From Pelomonas sp. Root1237 (GTDB taxonomy: Bacteria; Pseudomonadota; Gammaproteobacteria; Burkholderiales; Burkholderiaceae_C), in assembly GCF_001425055.1 (NCBI RefSeq), contig NZ_LMDK01000020.1, forward strand, positions 71,310 to 135,309: a stretch of DNA of 64,000 nt. Reading direction: 5' to 3'. The position numbers were made by a program, and so were the translations under genes. This document shows positions 24,121 to 33,482 of this stretch, piece after piece. The notes beneath the pieces are model-generated. The model was not told the origin of the DNA and did not search any database. It saw only the letters and a list, made by a program, of their open reading frames with translations. The stretch's first letter is position 1. Every line of letters begins with the position of its first letter.

Positions 24121-26823
24121 ATGCATAAGCAAACCAAAATCGCCGCCGCGGTCCTGATGACCGTCGGCGGTCTCAGCGCTTGGGCCCAACAAGCCCCCGC
24201 GGAACCGCAGCAGATCGAGCGAGTGACCGTCACCGGTTCGGCGATCAAGCGCATCGACGCCGAATCCTCCGTGCCGGTCACCATCGTCAAGATGGCCGAT
24301 CTGCGCAGTGCCGGCGTGACCTCCGTCGAACAGGTGATGGCCAACCTGGTGGGCGTCCAGCAGTCGACCAACGCGGCACAGTCCATCGGCTCGGGCAGCG
24401 GTGGCGCCTCCTTCGCCGACCTGCGCGGCATCGGTCAGGACAAGACCCTCGTGCTGCTGAACGGCGAGCGCATCGCCAATAACGCGGTCGACGGCTCGGC
24501 CCCCGACCTGAACATGATCCCCTTCGCTGCGATCGACCGCATCGAAGTGCTGCGCGACGGTGCCTCGGCCCTGTACGGCACGGACGCCATCGGCGGCGTG
24601 ATCAACTTCATCACGAAGAAGAGCTACAACGGCGGCACCATCACCCTGGGCTATGACAGGCCCAAGCATGCAGGTGGCCGCGCCAAGAGCGCCAACGTCG
24701 GCTTCGGCTTCGGCGAGCTGGACAAGCAGGGCTTCAACCTCTCCGGCTTCCTCAGCATGAAGAAGGAAGACCCGATTGCGGGCAACGAGCGCGACTTCAA
24801 CAAGCGCATCGTCGGTGGCCTGTCCAACAGTACCGATCCCGCCAACTACACCCAGGATTTCAGCGCGCTCTACAACCCGGCCGCTCCGGGCTGCGCGGGC
24901 ACTGCCCTGATCCCGATTGCCGGCGGCACGCAGTGCAAGATCGTCACGCCGAACTTCGTTGACTTCGCGCCCAAGTCGGACACGGTGTCCGGCATGCTCA
25001 AGGGCACGCTGCGCGTCAATGATTCGCTGGAACTGGGTGCAGAAGGCTTCCTGACCCGCAACCGGGTCACGACGCGCATCGCCCCTGTGCCCTACGGCGG
25101 CTATTACATGAACCCGACCATGCCCAATGGTCAGAAGAACCCCTATTTCCCCACGGCGCACATCGACCCGACCTTCGATGATGGCACCGCCGGCACAAAA
25201 CCCTTCAACCCTTCTGCGGCCTTCGCCAACCCGGTGGCCGTGCAGCCGGGCTTCGCCTACGTCTTCTGGCGCGACTTCCCCAACGGTTCGCGCGCGCAGA
25301 TGAACGAGAACAAGCAAAGCCGCATCGTGCTGTCGGCCGAAGGCAACGCCCTCAACTGGGACTATTCGGTCAAGTTCTCGGCGAACAAGAACACGGTCGA
25401 CCAGAACCTGACGGGTGGCTACGGCGACGGCGACATGATCGGTGAAGGCCTGCTCGAAGGCGTCATCAACCCCTTCGGCGCCCAGAGCGCCGCCGGTACC
25501 GCCCTGCTGGAAAAAGCGGCCCTGAACGGCAAGCTGCAGACCGCCACCGGCAAGATCAACATCTTCAAGATCACGGCGAGCCGCGAACTGGGTGACTGGT
25601 TGGGCGCTGGGCGCCCGGCGCAGATCGCCGTGGGTGGCGAGTACCGCAAGGAAAACTACGATTCGCACCCGGTCAAGGAATTTGCCCAGCTCGTCTCGGC
25701 GTCGACCGGCGTCGATCCCGATGCGACTGCCAAGGGCACGCGCAAGGTCGGCGCCCTGTACACCGAAGTCAACGTGCCGGTGAACAAGATGCTTGAGCTG
25801 ACCGGCTCCGTGCGTTATGACAAGTACAGCGACTTCGGCGACAGCACCAATCCCAAGCTGTCGTTCCGCTTCCAGCCCAGCAAGGAAATGCTGTTCCGCG
25901 GCTCGGCATCGACGGGCTTCCGCGCGCCGACGCTGTTCGAGCTTTACAGCTCGACTTCGTTCACCAACACGGCCGGCAACTTCAACAACCCGATCAACTG
26001 CCCGGGCGGCACCCCCATCCCCGGCGCATCGCAGGCCAACTGCAATGGTCAGTTCCAGGTCCAGAACGGCGGCAACCCCAATCTGAAGCCTGAGAAGGCC
26101 AAGAACTACACCCTGGGCGCCGTGTTCGAACCCATGACCGACCTGAGCCTGGGCATCGATTTCTGGGCGATCAAGATCAAGAACGCGATCGCCGTGCTGC
26201 CGCAGTCGACGCTGTTCCAGAACTACACGCAGTGGCAGCAGTACTTCCACTTCTCCCAGCCCGGCAACCTGCTGTCCATCACCAGCAACTGCCCGGGTCC
26301 GAAGTGCGGTTACGTTGAACAGCTGAACCAGAACCTGGGCGGCACCAACACCAACGGTATCGACCTGAGCGCCCAGTACCGCCTGCGTTCCAACGTCGGC
26401 CAGTTCGACTTCGCGTTGAACAGCACCTTCGTCAACAAGTACGAGTACCAGGACTACCCGTCGGGCCCGTGGAACCAGAACGTTGGCATCTACTCCGGTG
26501 CCGGCCCGATCTTCAAGTGGCAGCACAACCTGACGGCCAACTGGGCCTACAGCAGCTTCGCTCTGGGTACGGCGGTGCACTACAAGTCCGGCTACGTGGA
26601 CTTCACGCCGACCAACCATGTCTCGGCGTTCACGACGACCGACCTGTACGGCAGCTGGTCGCCGATCAAGGGCGCTTCCCTGGTGCTGGGCGTTCGCAAC
26701 CTGTTCGACCGCGACCCGCCGTTCACCAACCAGGCCGACCTGTTCCAGTCTGGCGGCTGGGATTCGCGCTACGCAAACGCAGCGGGCCGCACCTACTACG
26801 TGCGCGGCACCTACTCGTTCTAA
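24121..26823 (+). CDS. TonB-dependent outer-membrane receptor
   Basis: The 900-residue protein has a signal peptide (MHKQTKIAAAVLMTVGGLSAWA), a TonB-box-like IERVTVTGS, and a plug domain with ADLRGIGQDKTLVLLNGERIA, IDRIEVLRDGASALYGTDAIGGVIN. The barrel ends in the aromatic TYSF. ATG 24121 has GGAG eight bases upstream; a TTG eight codons earlier is unlikely. The plug sequence is of the large receptor group common in Xanthomonadales and Burkholderiales, with several Cys-bearing extracellular loops (CAGTALI, NCPGG, NCNGQ, NCPGPKCG). It stands alone between the IclR and LysR genes, so the substrate is open; aromatic, peptide or carbohydrate ligands are all possible. Confidence 0.94.
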   Translation: MHKQTKIAAAVLMTVGGLSAWAQQAPAEPQQIERVTVTGSAIKRIDAESSVPVTIVKMADLRSAGVTSVEQVMANLVGVQQSTNAAQSIGSGSGGASFADLRGIGQDKTLVLLNGERIANNAVDGSAPDLNMIPFAAIDRIEVLRDGASALYGTDAIGGVINFITKKSYNGGTITLGYDRPKHAGGRAKSANVGFGFGELDKQGFNLSGFLSMKKEDPIAGNERDFNKRIVGGLSNSTDPANYTQDFSALYNPAAPGCAGTALIPIAGGTQCKIVTPNFVDFAPKSDTVSGMLKGTLRVNDSLELGAEGFLTRNRVTTRIAPVPYGGYYMNPTMPNGQKNPYFPTAHIDPTFDDGTAGTKPFNPSAAFANPVAVQPGFAYVFWRDFPNGSRAQMNENKQSRIVLSAEGNALNWDYSVKFSANKNTVDQNLTGGYGDGDMIGEGLLEGVINPFGAQSAAGTALLEKAALNGKLQTATGKINIFKITASRELGDWLGAGRPAQIAVGGEYRKENYDSHPVKEFAQLVSASTGVDPDATAKGTRKVGALYTEVNVPVNKMLELTGSVRYDKYSDFGDSTNPKLSFRFQPSKEMLFRGSASTGFRAPTLFELYSSTSFTNTAGNFNNPINCPGGTPIPGASQANCNGQFQVQNGGNPNLKPEKAKNYTLGAVFEPMTDLSLGIDFWAIKIKNAIAVLPQSTLFQNYTQWQQYFHFSQPGNLLSITSNCPGPKCGYVEQLNQNLGGTNTNGIDLSAQYRLRSNVGQFDFALNSTFVNKYEYQDYPSGPWNQNVGIYSGAGPIFKWQHNLTANWAYSSFALGTAVHYKSGYVDFTPTNHVSAFTTTDLYGSWSPIKGASLVLGVRNLFDRDPPFTNQADLFQSGGWDSRYANAAGRTYYVRGTYSF

Positions 26824-26845
26824 GCTCCCAACGGGCTCAGCCCCG

Positions 26846-26880
26846 AAAGCCGCTCAGCTTGCCTGAGCGGCTTTTTCTTT
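26846..26880 (+). terminator. Rho-independent terminator after the TonB receptor
   Basis: Twelve-base arms (AAAGCCGCTCAG / CTGAGCGGCTTT) around CTTGC run into a T-rich tail, 22 bases after the stop. The A/T-ended stem also offers a weaker terminator for the convergent LysR gene. Confidence 0.93.
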
Positions 26881-26900
26881 GTCGTGGCCAAGGCCGACCT

Positions 26901-27809
26901 CTACAGCGGCGACCTGCTTTGACTTGAGGTCCTGAGCGGGAGCACCAGCGCACCCTCCGGAAAGCGGGTGCTCATGAAGTCCACGAAGGCCTTCACCTTC
27001 GGGCTGGCCAGGCGCCGGGAGGTGTGCAGCACCCACAGCTCGACCTCTTTGCCGTCCAGGCTGCCCCACTGCACCAGTTCGCCGTCATCGACTTGCTGCC
27101 CGACGATGGACCGCGGCACCAGCGCGGCACCGGCGCCGGCCAGCGCGGCGTCCCTGAGCATCAGCATCGACGAGAGCCTGAGCACCGGCACGGGCTCGAT
27201 CAGCAAGCGACCCTCGTCGACAGACCAGGTCTCGCCGTCCCGATAGGCGCTGACGACGGCGGGCACACGCACGGGCGCAGCGCCAGGCGCGGGCCTGGCG
27301 ATGGACGGCGCGGCGACGACCACGAGGCGGTCCTTCGCAAAACAGCGGCCCACCAGCGCCGTGTCCACCCGCGGGTTGGGGCGGATGGCGACGTCGAACT
27401 GCTCGTCGACGAGATCCACCACCCGATCTTCCGCCACCACCTCCAGAGTGACGTCGGGATAGAGCCCGCGGAACTCCGCGCACAGCCGCCCCATCGCCAG
27501 CTGTGAAAACAGGATGGGTGCCGCCACGCGCAGGCGCCCGGCCACCTTGCCGCTGCCTTCCCGCGCCGCGCCGATCGCATCGGCCACCTCGTGCATGGGC
27601 CCTTCGGTACGGCTGAGCAGCAGCTGGCCGGCCTCGGTCAGCTCCAGTCCCTTGCCGCCGCGCTCGATGAGGCGCACGCCCAGTTGCTCCTCCAGGTCCG
27701 CCACGCGCCTGGACAGCGTGGCCTTGGAGCGCCGGCTGGCCCGGCTGGCTCGGCCAAAGCCACCGTGCGTCGCCACGAGGTTGAAGTCGGTCAGGGCGTT
27801 CAGGTCCAT
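26901..27809 (-). CDS. LysR-family regulator divergent from an NmrA-like gene
   Basis: The 302-residue protein begins with the LysR winged helix-turn-helix (MDLNALTDFNLVATHGGFGRASRA, then KATLSRRVADLEEQLGVRL) and continues with a type 2 periplasmic-binding sensor domain (GRLRVAAPILFSQLAMGRL; FDVAIRPNPRVDTALVGR). The helix-turn-helix and the linker match the CrgA/AaeR-like group that often controls one divergent oxidoreductase gene. It is read away from the reductase gene across a 141-base gap, which contains a TTTGAAGACACATTGTC stretch that may be its box. Autoregulation and control of the reductase gene are inferred from position only. Confidence 0.9.
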   Translation of the reverse strand: MDLNALTDFNLVATHGGFGRASRASRRSKATLSRRVADLEEQLGVRLIERGGKGLELTEAGQLLLSRTEGPMHEVADAIGAAREGSGKVAGRLRVAAPILFSQLAMGRLCAEFRGLYPDVTLEVVAEDRVVDLVDEQFDVAIRPNPRVDTALVGRCFAKDRLVVVAAPSIARPAPGAAPVRVPAVVSAYRDGETWSVDEGRLLIEPVPVLRLSSMLMLRDAALAGAGAALVPRSIVGQQVDDGELVQWGSLDGKEVELWVLHTSRRLASPKVKAFVDFMSTRFPEGALVLPLRTSSQSRSPL

Positions 27810-27950
27810 ATCGTCTCAATTTGAAGACACATTGTCCTGATTTTGGCGTCTGTGTTTATGGATTGCAACGGCCTATCTTTCGTCCAAGCCAGCGAAACAA
27901 ATCGCCTGGCCCTGGTCCTTCCCCTTAATCAGCTTTCAAGAGAGTCCATC

Positions 27951-28820
27951 ATGAGCATCCTCGTCATCGGTTCCACCGGCACCGTCGGTTCCCTCGTCGT
28001 CCAAGGCCTGGCCAAGCAAGGCGCTCAGGTCAAGGCGATGGTCCGCCGCACCGGCACCCAATCCCTGCCCGCCGGCGTCGACGGCGTCGTCGCCGACCTC
28101 GGCGACGTGAACTCCCTGCGCCTGGCGATGAGCGGCGTTCGCACGCTGTTCCTGCTGAACGCCCTCGCCCCCGACGAGGTCACGCAGTCGCTGCAGGCGC
28201 TCAGCGTCGCCCGTGAAGCCGGCATCCAGCGCATCGTCTATCTGTCGGTCATCCACGCCGACCTCTACACCGATGTGCCCCACTTCACCGGCAAGCACAC
28301 CGTGGAGCGCATGATCGAAAGCCTGGATCTGCCGGCGACCATCCTGCGCCCGGCCTATTTCATGCAGAACGATGCCGCCATCCAGTCCGTCATCGAAGGC
28401 TACGGCGTCTTCCCCATGCCCATCGGCGCCAAGGGCTGCGCGATGGTGGACGTGCGCGACATCGCCGACATCGCCGTGGCCGAGCTGCTGCGTCGCGACC
28501 GGTCGCCGGAACCCCTGCCCCGCCTGACGCTGGAAGTGGCCGGCAACGAGGTCTTCACCGGCGAGGCGGCTGCCGCTGTCTGGGGCCAGGCGCTGAATCG
28601 CGAGATCCGCTACGGCGGCGACGACGTGCAAGCCTTCGAGGCACAACTGGCCGCGCAGCACGTGCCCGCCTGGATGGCCTACGACCTGCGCCTGATGATG
28701 AGCCGCATCCAGCAGCTCGGGCAGATTCCCGCCGCCGGCGCAACGCGCACGCTGGAGAAGATGCTGGGCCGCCCGCTGCGGACCTACCAGGCCTTCGTGG
28801 CCGAGCGGGTGGCGACCTAA
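27951..28820 (+). CDS. NmrA-like NAD(P)-binding reductase
   Basis: The 289-residue protein has an N-terminal Rossmann motif (ILVIGSTGTVGSLVVQGLAKQG), then a VKAMVRRTG segment typical of NADP-binding atypical short-chain dehydrogenases, and a central LRPAYFMQND segment. It lacks the classic YxxxK pair, as NmrA/HSCARG-type and quinone reductase-type proteins do. I start at ATG 27951, which precedes the Rossmann strand by two residues and follows a GAGAG; an extension to 27843 adds a non-conserved leader. Possible roles are redox sensing or NADPH-dependent reduction of a quinone or similar compound. It is convergent with the EamA gene, with a four-base overlap of the 3' ends. Confidence 0.87.
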   Translation: MSILVIGSTGTVGSLVVQGLAKQGAQVKAMVRRTGTQSLPAGVDGVVADLGDVNSLRLAMSGVRTLFLLNALAPDEVTQSLQALSVAREAGIQRIVYLSVIHADLYTDVPHFTGKHTVERMIESLDLPATILRPAYFMQNDAAIQSVIEGYGVFPMPIGAKGCAMVDVRDIADIAVAELLRRDRSPEPLPRLTLEVAGNEVFTGEAAAAVWGQALNREIRYGGDDVQAFEAQLAAQHVPAWMAYDLRLMMSRIQQLGQIPAAGATRTLEKMLGRPLRTYQAFVAERVAT

Positions 28821-29749
28821 GGCTTGCTAGCCAGGGCGACGCCGGCCAGCACCAGCAGGCTGCCGGCCACGAAACTGGGCGACAACGCCTCGCCCAGCAA
28901 CCAGACACCCAGCAGCACGCCAAACAGTGGCGTCATAAAGGTGAAGGCGCCCAGGCGCGAGGTTAGGTAGCGACGCAGCAACCAGAACCAGGCCAGGAAG
29001 CTGGCGAAGGACACGACCAGGCTCTGGAAGGCGAGGTGGGCCCAGACGGCGGCAGTCGGCTCCAAGCGCCACTGACCCGTCGCCCAGGCACCCGGCAGCA
29101 GCAGCACGAAGGCGCCGAGCAGCTGGTAGCACAGCGTCTCGGTCGCCGGTGCGGCGGCCAAACGCGTACACCGGATGGTGACCGTCGTAGCGCCCATGGC
29201 CAGGCCGGCCAGAACCGCGAGCAGGTCTCCCAGCAGCGCAGAGCCGTCAGGGGCCAGACCGCCGCGCAGGAAGGCCAGCGCGATGCCTCCGAATGCCAGG
29301 CCTATGCCCGCCCAGCGACGCCGGTCCAGGCGCTCGGCCGGCAGCCGCCAATGCAGGCCCAGGGCCGTGAACAGCGGCGAGGTGTAGAGGAAGACGACGA
29401 CGTGGGAAGCCTGGGTCAACTGCAGCGCCAGGGCCACGAGCAGGAATTCCAGCGCGAACAGCGAGCCCGCCGCGGCACCGGCTGCCCAGCGGCGGCGATC
29501 CAGCGCCTCGCCGCGCCAGCGCATCAGACCGGCGAGCAGCAACAGGGCGATGCCGGAGCGCAGGCCGATCATCAGCATCGGGCCGGCCTGCGCCGTCACC
29601 GCCTTCAGCGACACCTGCTGCAGGCCCCAGAGGCAGCACAGCAGGAGCATGACGCCGCCGGCGCGGGCGTCGAGCGGGCCGGCCGTGATGCCGGGCGGCC
29701 GGGCAAGCTTGGCGGGTAATGCGGTTGGGGCGGGATTGAGGTACTTCAT
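28817..29749 (-). CDS. EamA/DMT-family transporter
   Basis: The 310-residue protein has ten hydrophobic helices in two EamA repeats (the first beginning GGVMLLLCCLWGLQQVSLKAV, the second around LLAVLAGLAMGATTVTIRC) and the family's end motif (PLFGVLLGVWLLGEALSPSFVAGSLLVLAGV). The start ATG 29749 removes an 87-residue non-family extension seen in the longer frame. Drug/metabolite transporters of this class export amino acids, metabolites or toxic analogues. The divergent LysR gene begins 75 bases away and is its probable regulator. Confidence 0.9.
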   Translation of the reverse strand: MKYLNPAPTALPAKLARPPGITAGPLDARAGGVMLLLCCLWGLQQVSLKAVTAQAGPMLMIGLRSGIALLLLAGLMRWRGEALDRRRWAAGAAAGSLFALEFLLVALALQLTQASHVVVFLYTSPLFTALGLHWRLPAERLDRRRWAGIGLAFGGIALAFLRGGLAPDGSALLGDLLAVLAGLAMGATTVTIRCTRLAAAPATETLCYQLLGAFVLLLPGAWATGQWRLEPTAAVWAHLAFQSLVVSFASFLAWFWLLRRYLTSRLGAFTFMTPLFGVLLGVWLLGEALSPSFVAGSLLVLAGVALASKP

Positions 29750-29824
29750 GGCCGCCAATGTGCCGGTCGGCCGCGAATCCGAAAAGCACATAATTCGCTT
29801 CCAAATCATCCGCTTTTCGAATTC

Positions 29825-30682
29825 ATGCGCGATCTGCAGATCGACTGGCTGAAATGCTTTGTGGCCACCGTCGATGCTGGCTCCCTGTCCAGCGCCGCGG
29901 CCGAGATCCACCGCTCGCAGTCGGCCGTCAGCATGCAGCTCAAGAAGCTGGAGGCGGCCGTCGGCCACCGCCTGCTTCGGCGCGATGCGCGCCAGTTGGA
30001 ACTGACGCATGAGGGCCAGACCCTGCTGGGCTATGCGCGACGCATACTGGACCTTCAGGCCGAGGCCCAGGCGGCGTTGCGCGAGGACGATGTCTCAGGT
30101 GTCGTGCGCCTGGGCGTACCGGATGACTACGCTCGCAGATACCTGACACCGGTCCTCAAGCGCTTTGCGCCGCGCCATGGCGGCGTTGAGATCCAGCTGG
30201 ACTGCGAGCAGTCGACCTCGCTGATCCCGCGCGTGGCGCGTGGCGATCTCGATCTGGCTCTGGTTTCGCGCGACCACGCACGGCGCGGCACCCTGCTCTT
30301 CCACGAGCCCATGGTCTGGGTCGGCTCCCCGCAGTTTGACATCTGGCGGCGCGACCCGCTGCCCATTGCAGTCTACGAGGAGGCCAGCCTGGGCCGGCGC
30401 AGCGCCATCAACGCCCTCGCCCTGCAGGGCCGGCCCTACAAGATCGTCTACAACAGCTCCAGCCTGGCAGGGCAGATCGCAGCCGTCGAGAGCGGCCTGG
30501 CCGTGGCCGTGCTGACGCAGTGCAGCGCGCCGCCGCATCTGCAACTTCTGGGCGCCGAACAGGGCCTGGGACCGCTGGAGCCGATGCAGGTAGCCGTCTA
30601 CCGCAGCAAGACGTCCAAGGGCAACAAGGCGGTGGACAGCCTGCGGCGGATGCTGATCGAGACGCTCAGGGTGTCGGGCTGA
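29825..30682 (+). CDS. LysR-family regulator divergent from the EamA exporter
   Basis: The 285-residue protein has a LysR DNA-binding domain (MRDLQIDWLKCFVATVDAGSLSSAAAEIHRSQSAVSMQLKKLE in the first 45 residues) and a shortened sensor domain starting near GVVRLGVPDDYARRYL. It sits head to head with the EamA gene and probably controls it. Its 3' end overlaps the convergent alpha-galactosidase gene by 17 bases, so the two stop codons lie inside each other's coding sequences; this is tight packing with no room for a terminator. Confidence 0.92.
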   Translation: MRDLQIDWLKCFVATVDAGSLSSAAAEIHRSQSAVSMQLKKLEAAVGHRLLRRDARQLELTHEGQTLLGYARRILDLQAEAQAALREDDVSGVVRLGVPDDYARRYLTPVLKRFAPRHGGVEIQLDCEQSTSLIPRVARGDLDLALVSRDHARRGTLLFHEPMVWVGSPQFDIWRRDPLPIAVYEEASLGRRSAINALALQGRPYKIVYNSSSLAGQIAAVESGLAVAVLTQCSAPPHLQLLGAEQGLGPLEPMQVAVYRSKTSKGNKAVDSLRRMLIETLRVSG

Positions 30683-31877
30683 CACGCAGCATCAGCACGC
30701 CGTGCGGCTTCACGCTCCCGCCGAACTCGCCCGAGACGCCGCGGGTCTTCTTGCCCGACCACAGGTCGTGGACCTCGGCCTTGATGCGCGGCGCGAGGTC
30801 CATCTGCTCCCACGTCACCTTGATGTCGACTGCCGTTTCGCCGCGGTTGAACAGCACGGCCGCACGTTCGCCACCGGCCAGCGTGCGCACCCAGACCTCC
30901 AGGTTGCCCTGGCGCCAGACGCGACGGCCCTGCCGGCCCAGCGGGTCCTGGTCAACCTTGATGACTTCGGCATTGGTCAGGATGCGGCGCGTGTCCGCAT
31001 CCATCTTCGCCATGTCGTTGCCCGCCACCAGCGGCGCGGCCAGCATGGCCCAGATCGAGAAGTGGCTCTCGTACTCCGTCGTCGTCATGCCGCCGTTGCC
31101 GACCTCGAGCATGTCAGGGTCGTTCCAGCCGTTGGGCGCGGCGTCGGCCCACAGGTCGGCATTCATGTCGATGATGTCCAGCAGGCCGTGCGACCACTCC
31201 TTCTTGCCCTTCCAGGCATCCCAGATATCGCCCGTGGTGCGCCACAGATGGCCGACGGGATGGGCCCAGCGGCCGGGCTGGCTGCCGCCCCATTCGCAGA
31301 TGGACAGCACGATGTCACGGCCCGATTCGCGCAGCGCCTTGGCCATGATGGTGTAGGCCGCTTCGGGGGTGCGCGGGCCGGTGTAGCACCAGTCGTATTT
31401 CAGCCAGTCCACGCCCCACTTCGCATACTGGCGCGCATCCTGGAACTCGTGGCCGGCGCTGCCGGGGCGGCCACCGCAGGTTGCGGCGCCGGCATCGGAA
31501 TAAAGGCCGAACTTCAGGCCCTTGGAATGAACGTAGTCGGCCAGTGCCTTGATGCCCGACGGGAAGCGCTCGGGGTCGGCCTGAATGTTGCCGTCCGCGT
31601 CGCGGCTCTTCTGCCAGCAGTCGTCGATGACGATGTAGCGGTAGCCCGCGTCTTTCATGCCGGAGGCGACCATCGCGTCGGCCTGCTGGCGGATCAGCGT
31701 CTCGCTGACGTTGCAGGCGAACTTGTTCCAGGAGTTCCAGCCCATCGGCGGCGTGGGCGCGAGATTGGGCTTGGGGGCGTCGAGCTTGAGCGTCTCGTGC
31801 GGGGCGGCCTGGGCGCCGGCAATGAAGACGCAGGTCGACAGGGCCAGCAAAGCGCGGCCGAGCCAGGTTGAAGTCAT
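30666..31877 (-). CDS. Secreted GH27 alpha-galactosidase
   Basis: The 403-residue protein has a signal peptide (MTSTWLGRALLALSTCVFIAGAQA) and the GH27 pattern: LAPTPPMGWNSWNKFACNVSE, DDCWQ, KFGLYSDAGAATCGG. The nucleophile is D162 in LKYDWCY and the acid/base D255 in NDPDML. It removes terminal alpha-1,6-galactose from galactomannan or galactoglucomannan oligosaccharides, or from raffinose-type sugars. A GGAG is eight bases before the ATG. It follows the GPH sugar permease by 20 bases on the same strand, so both share the promoter with the GTTTAGTAAAC-like operator at 33411. This places it in the inferred LacI regulon. Confidence 0.95.
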   Translation of the reverse strand: MTSTWLGRALLALSTCVFIAGAQAAPHETLKLDAPKPNLAPTPPMGWNSWNKFACNVSETLIRQQADAMVASGMKDAGYRYIVIDDCWQKSRDADGNIQADPERFPSGIKALADYVHSKGLKFGLYSDAGAATCGGRPGSAGHEFQDARQYAKWGVDWLKYDWCYTGPRTPEAAYTIMAKALRESGRDIVLSICEWGGSQPGRWAHPVGHLWRTTGDIWDAWKGKKEWSHGLLDIIDMNADLWADAAPNGWNDPDMLEVGNGGMTTTEYESHFSIWAMLAAPLVAGNDMAKMDADTRRILTNAEVIKVDQDPLGRQGRRVWRQGNLEVWVRTLAGGERAAVLFNRGETAVDIKVTWEQMDLAPRIKAEVHDLWSGKKTRGVSGEFGGSVKPHGVLMLRVSPTP

Positions 31878-31897
31878 GGGGAAAACTCCGAAAAAAG

Positions 31898-33373
31898 TCA
31901 GACGGTGCCGCGGCGCGCTTCCAGCTCGGCGCGGATCTCGTTCATGCGCCGCTCGGTCAGGAAGTAGCGGGACACGATGTAGAGGGCGATAAGCAGCCCG
32001 AGGATGGGAATGCCCGACAGGGCGACCCGGATCATGAACAGCGCATCCTCGCCCTGCACCGGCAGCTTAGCGTTGAAGCCGGTGAACATCAGCACCCAGC
32101 CGGAGGCGCCGTTGCCCAAGGCGAGGCCGACCTTGGAGATCCAGGAGCCGCAGGCGGCGAACGAACCCTCGCGGCGCTGTCGGCTGCCGAGCTCGTCATG
32201 GTCGATGACGTCGGCCATCGCCGAGCCGTAGATCGTCCAGAACCCGGCACCGACGAAGGCCACGCCGCCGCTGGCAAACAACTGCAACCAGGGCAGCTGC
32301 GGGTTGTAGAAGAACCAGTCGCCGACGAAGGCGAGGATGCCCAGCACCAGCACCGTCATCAGCGCATTGCGCTTGCCCCAGTGCCTGGCCACCCACCCGG
32401 CGAAGGCGATGCCAACGAGGCCGCAGACCAGACCGGCGATGCCCATCATCGAGTTCCACTTGGTGGCTTCAACGACGTTGCCGGCGCAGACGTAGTAGAC
32501 GGTGGCGTAGTAGCCCAGCATGCCCACCATGGAGGTGGCCATGTTGTAGGCCATCATCGTGCCCAGCATCTGGCGGAAGGGCTTGTTCTTCAGTGTGCGG
32601 TACAGGGTGTCCTTGAAGGGCACGCGCTGCCGGGTCTGCGCCACGACCTTCTGGTAGTAGCGTTCGCGGGTCAGCAGGAAAATGGCGATGGAGACCACCA
32701 CCATGATGCCGCCCAGGATGCTGGTGTAGACCTGGGCACCCAGCAGGATGTCGGGCTTGCCCGACGCATCGTTGAAGACGGCCAGCGTCGTGAACTGGGC
32801 CGCCACGAACATCGCCAGCTCGGGGAGCTTCTGGATCGCGTTCTTCCACGACATCACACGCGTGCGCTCGTGGTAGTCGGGCGTCATCTCCGCACCCAGG
32901 CTGTTCCAGGGCATGTTGAAGCAGCTCATGACCGGCACGTACAGGCAGGTCGAGACCAGCATGAAGATGAAGTATTCGTTGTCGCTCCAGCCGCGGCCGA
33001 CGGCGAACATCAGCGGCAGGCCGATGCCGGCGAGGATGCCGCCCACCAGGATGAAGGGGCGGCGGCGCCCCCAGCGCGTGCGGGCGTTGTCGGAGAGCCA
33101 GCCGAACAGCGTGTCCGAAACGGCATCGACCGCGATCTTCAGGAAGATGACCGTGGAGATCAGCCCCGGCGCCACGCCGAGGAAGATGTTGAAGACGTGA
33201 AAGGCCAACGACTGGTAGAGCCAGTGGCCCCACATGTCCAGGAAGGAGCCCAGGCCGAAGCCGATCTTCTGCCGCGCGGGCACGCGGTCGGCCGCAAGTG
33301 TTGGCGCTGGCGGCACGGAGGCGGTCGGGCGCTGCACGGGCGGCATGGCGGCCCCTTCGGGATCGGCGATCAA
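31898..33373 (-). CDS. GPH-family sugar permease (MelB-like)
   Basis: The 491-residue protein has twelve membrane segments with the glycoside-pentoside-hexuronide signatures: KIGFGLGSFLDMWGHWLYQSL near the N terminus, SDTLFGWLSDNARTRWGRRRPF after helix two, and MADVIDHDELGSRQRREGSFAA before helix ten. It would import galactosides or manno-/gluco-oligosaccharides with sodium or protons. The start is TTG 33373 with GGAG six bases upstream; ATG 33346, preceded by AGGGG, is an alternative. It leads the operon with the GH27 gene. The operator-like sequence at 33411-33421 lies about 40 bases before the start. Confidence 0.9.
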   Translation of the reverse strand: MIADPEGAAMPPVQRPTASVPPAPTLAADRVPARQKIGFGLGSFLDMWGHWLYQSLAFHVFNIFLGVAPGLISTVIFLKIAVDAVSDTLFGWLSDNARTRWGRRRPFILVGGILAGIGLPLMFAVGRGWSDNEYFIFMLVSTCLYVPVMSCFNMPWNSLGAEMTPDYHERTRVMSWKNAIQKLPELAMFVAAQFTTLAVFNDASGKPDILLGAQVYTSILGGIMVVVSIAIFLLTRERYYQKVVAQTRQRVPFKDTLYRTLKNKPFRQMLGTMMAYNMATSMVGMLGYYATVYYVCAGNVVEATKWNSMMGIAGLVCGLVGIAFAGWVARHWGKRNALMTVLVLGILAFVGDWFFYNPQLPWLQLFASGGVAFVGAGFWTIYGSAMADVIDHDELGSRQRREGSFAACGSWISKVGLALGNGASGWVLMFTGFNAKLPVQGEDALFMIRVALSGIPILGLLIALYIVSRYFLTERRMNEIRAELEARRGTV

Positions 33374-33410
33374 GACTGTCTCCTTCGCCTGGCGCTGAGC
33401 GAGGCGGTAT

Positions 33411-33421
33411 TTTTAGTAAAC
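33411..33421. promoter_or_regulatory. Putative LacI operator before the permease-GH27 operon
   Basis: TTTTAGTAAAC differs at one base from the perfect palindrome GTTTAGTAAAC at 47296-47306. It lies about 40 bases before the permease start. Read on the minus strand, an AAAATA that could be a -10 box precedes it by five bases, so a repressor there would sit near the transcription start. Confidence 0.6.
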
Positions 33422-33429
33422 AGTCCTAT

Positions 33430-33456
33430 TTTCGTTCGTTGATCGCACGAACGAAA
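33430..33456. promoter_or_regulatory. 27-bp inverted repeat between the LacI gene and the permease
   Basis: Perfect ten-base arms (TTTCGTTCGT / ACGAACGAAA) are separated by TGATCGC. It lies 27 bases after the LacI stop and about 60 before the permease start. No T-run follows, so an upstream regulator site for the permease operon is more likely than a terminator. The core TTCGTTCG is shared with the repeat at 458-484. Confidence 0.5.
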
Positions 33457-33482
33457 GGCGGTGCAACTACCTAGGCAGCCAC

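Noticed and set aside
24037-26619. 860-codon open frame antisense to the second TonB receptor
   Set aside because: The receptor on the plus strand has signal peptide, plug motifs, ribosome site and terminator; the antisense frame has none.
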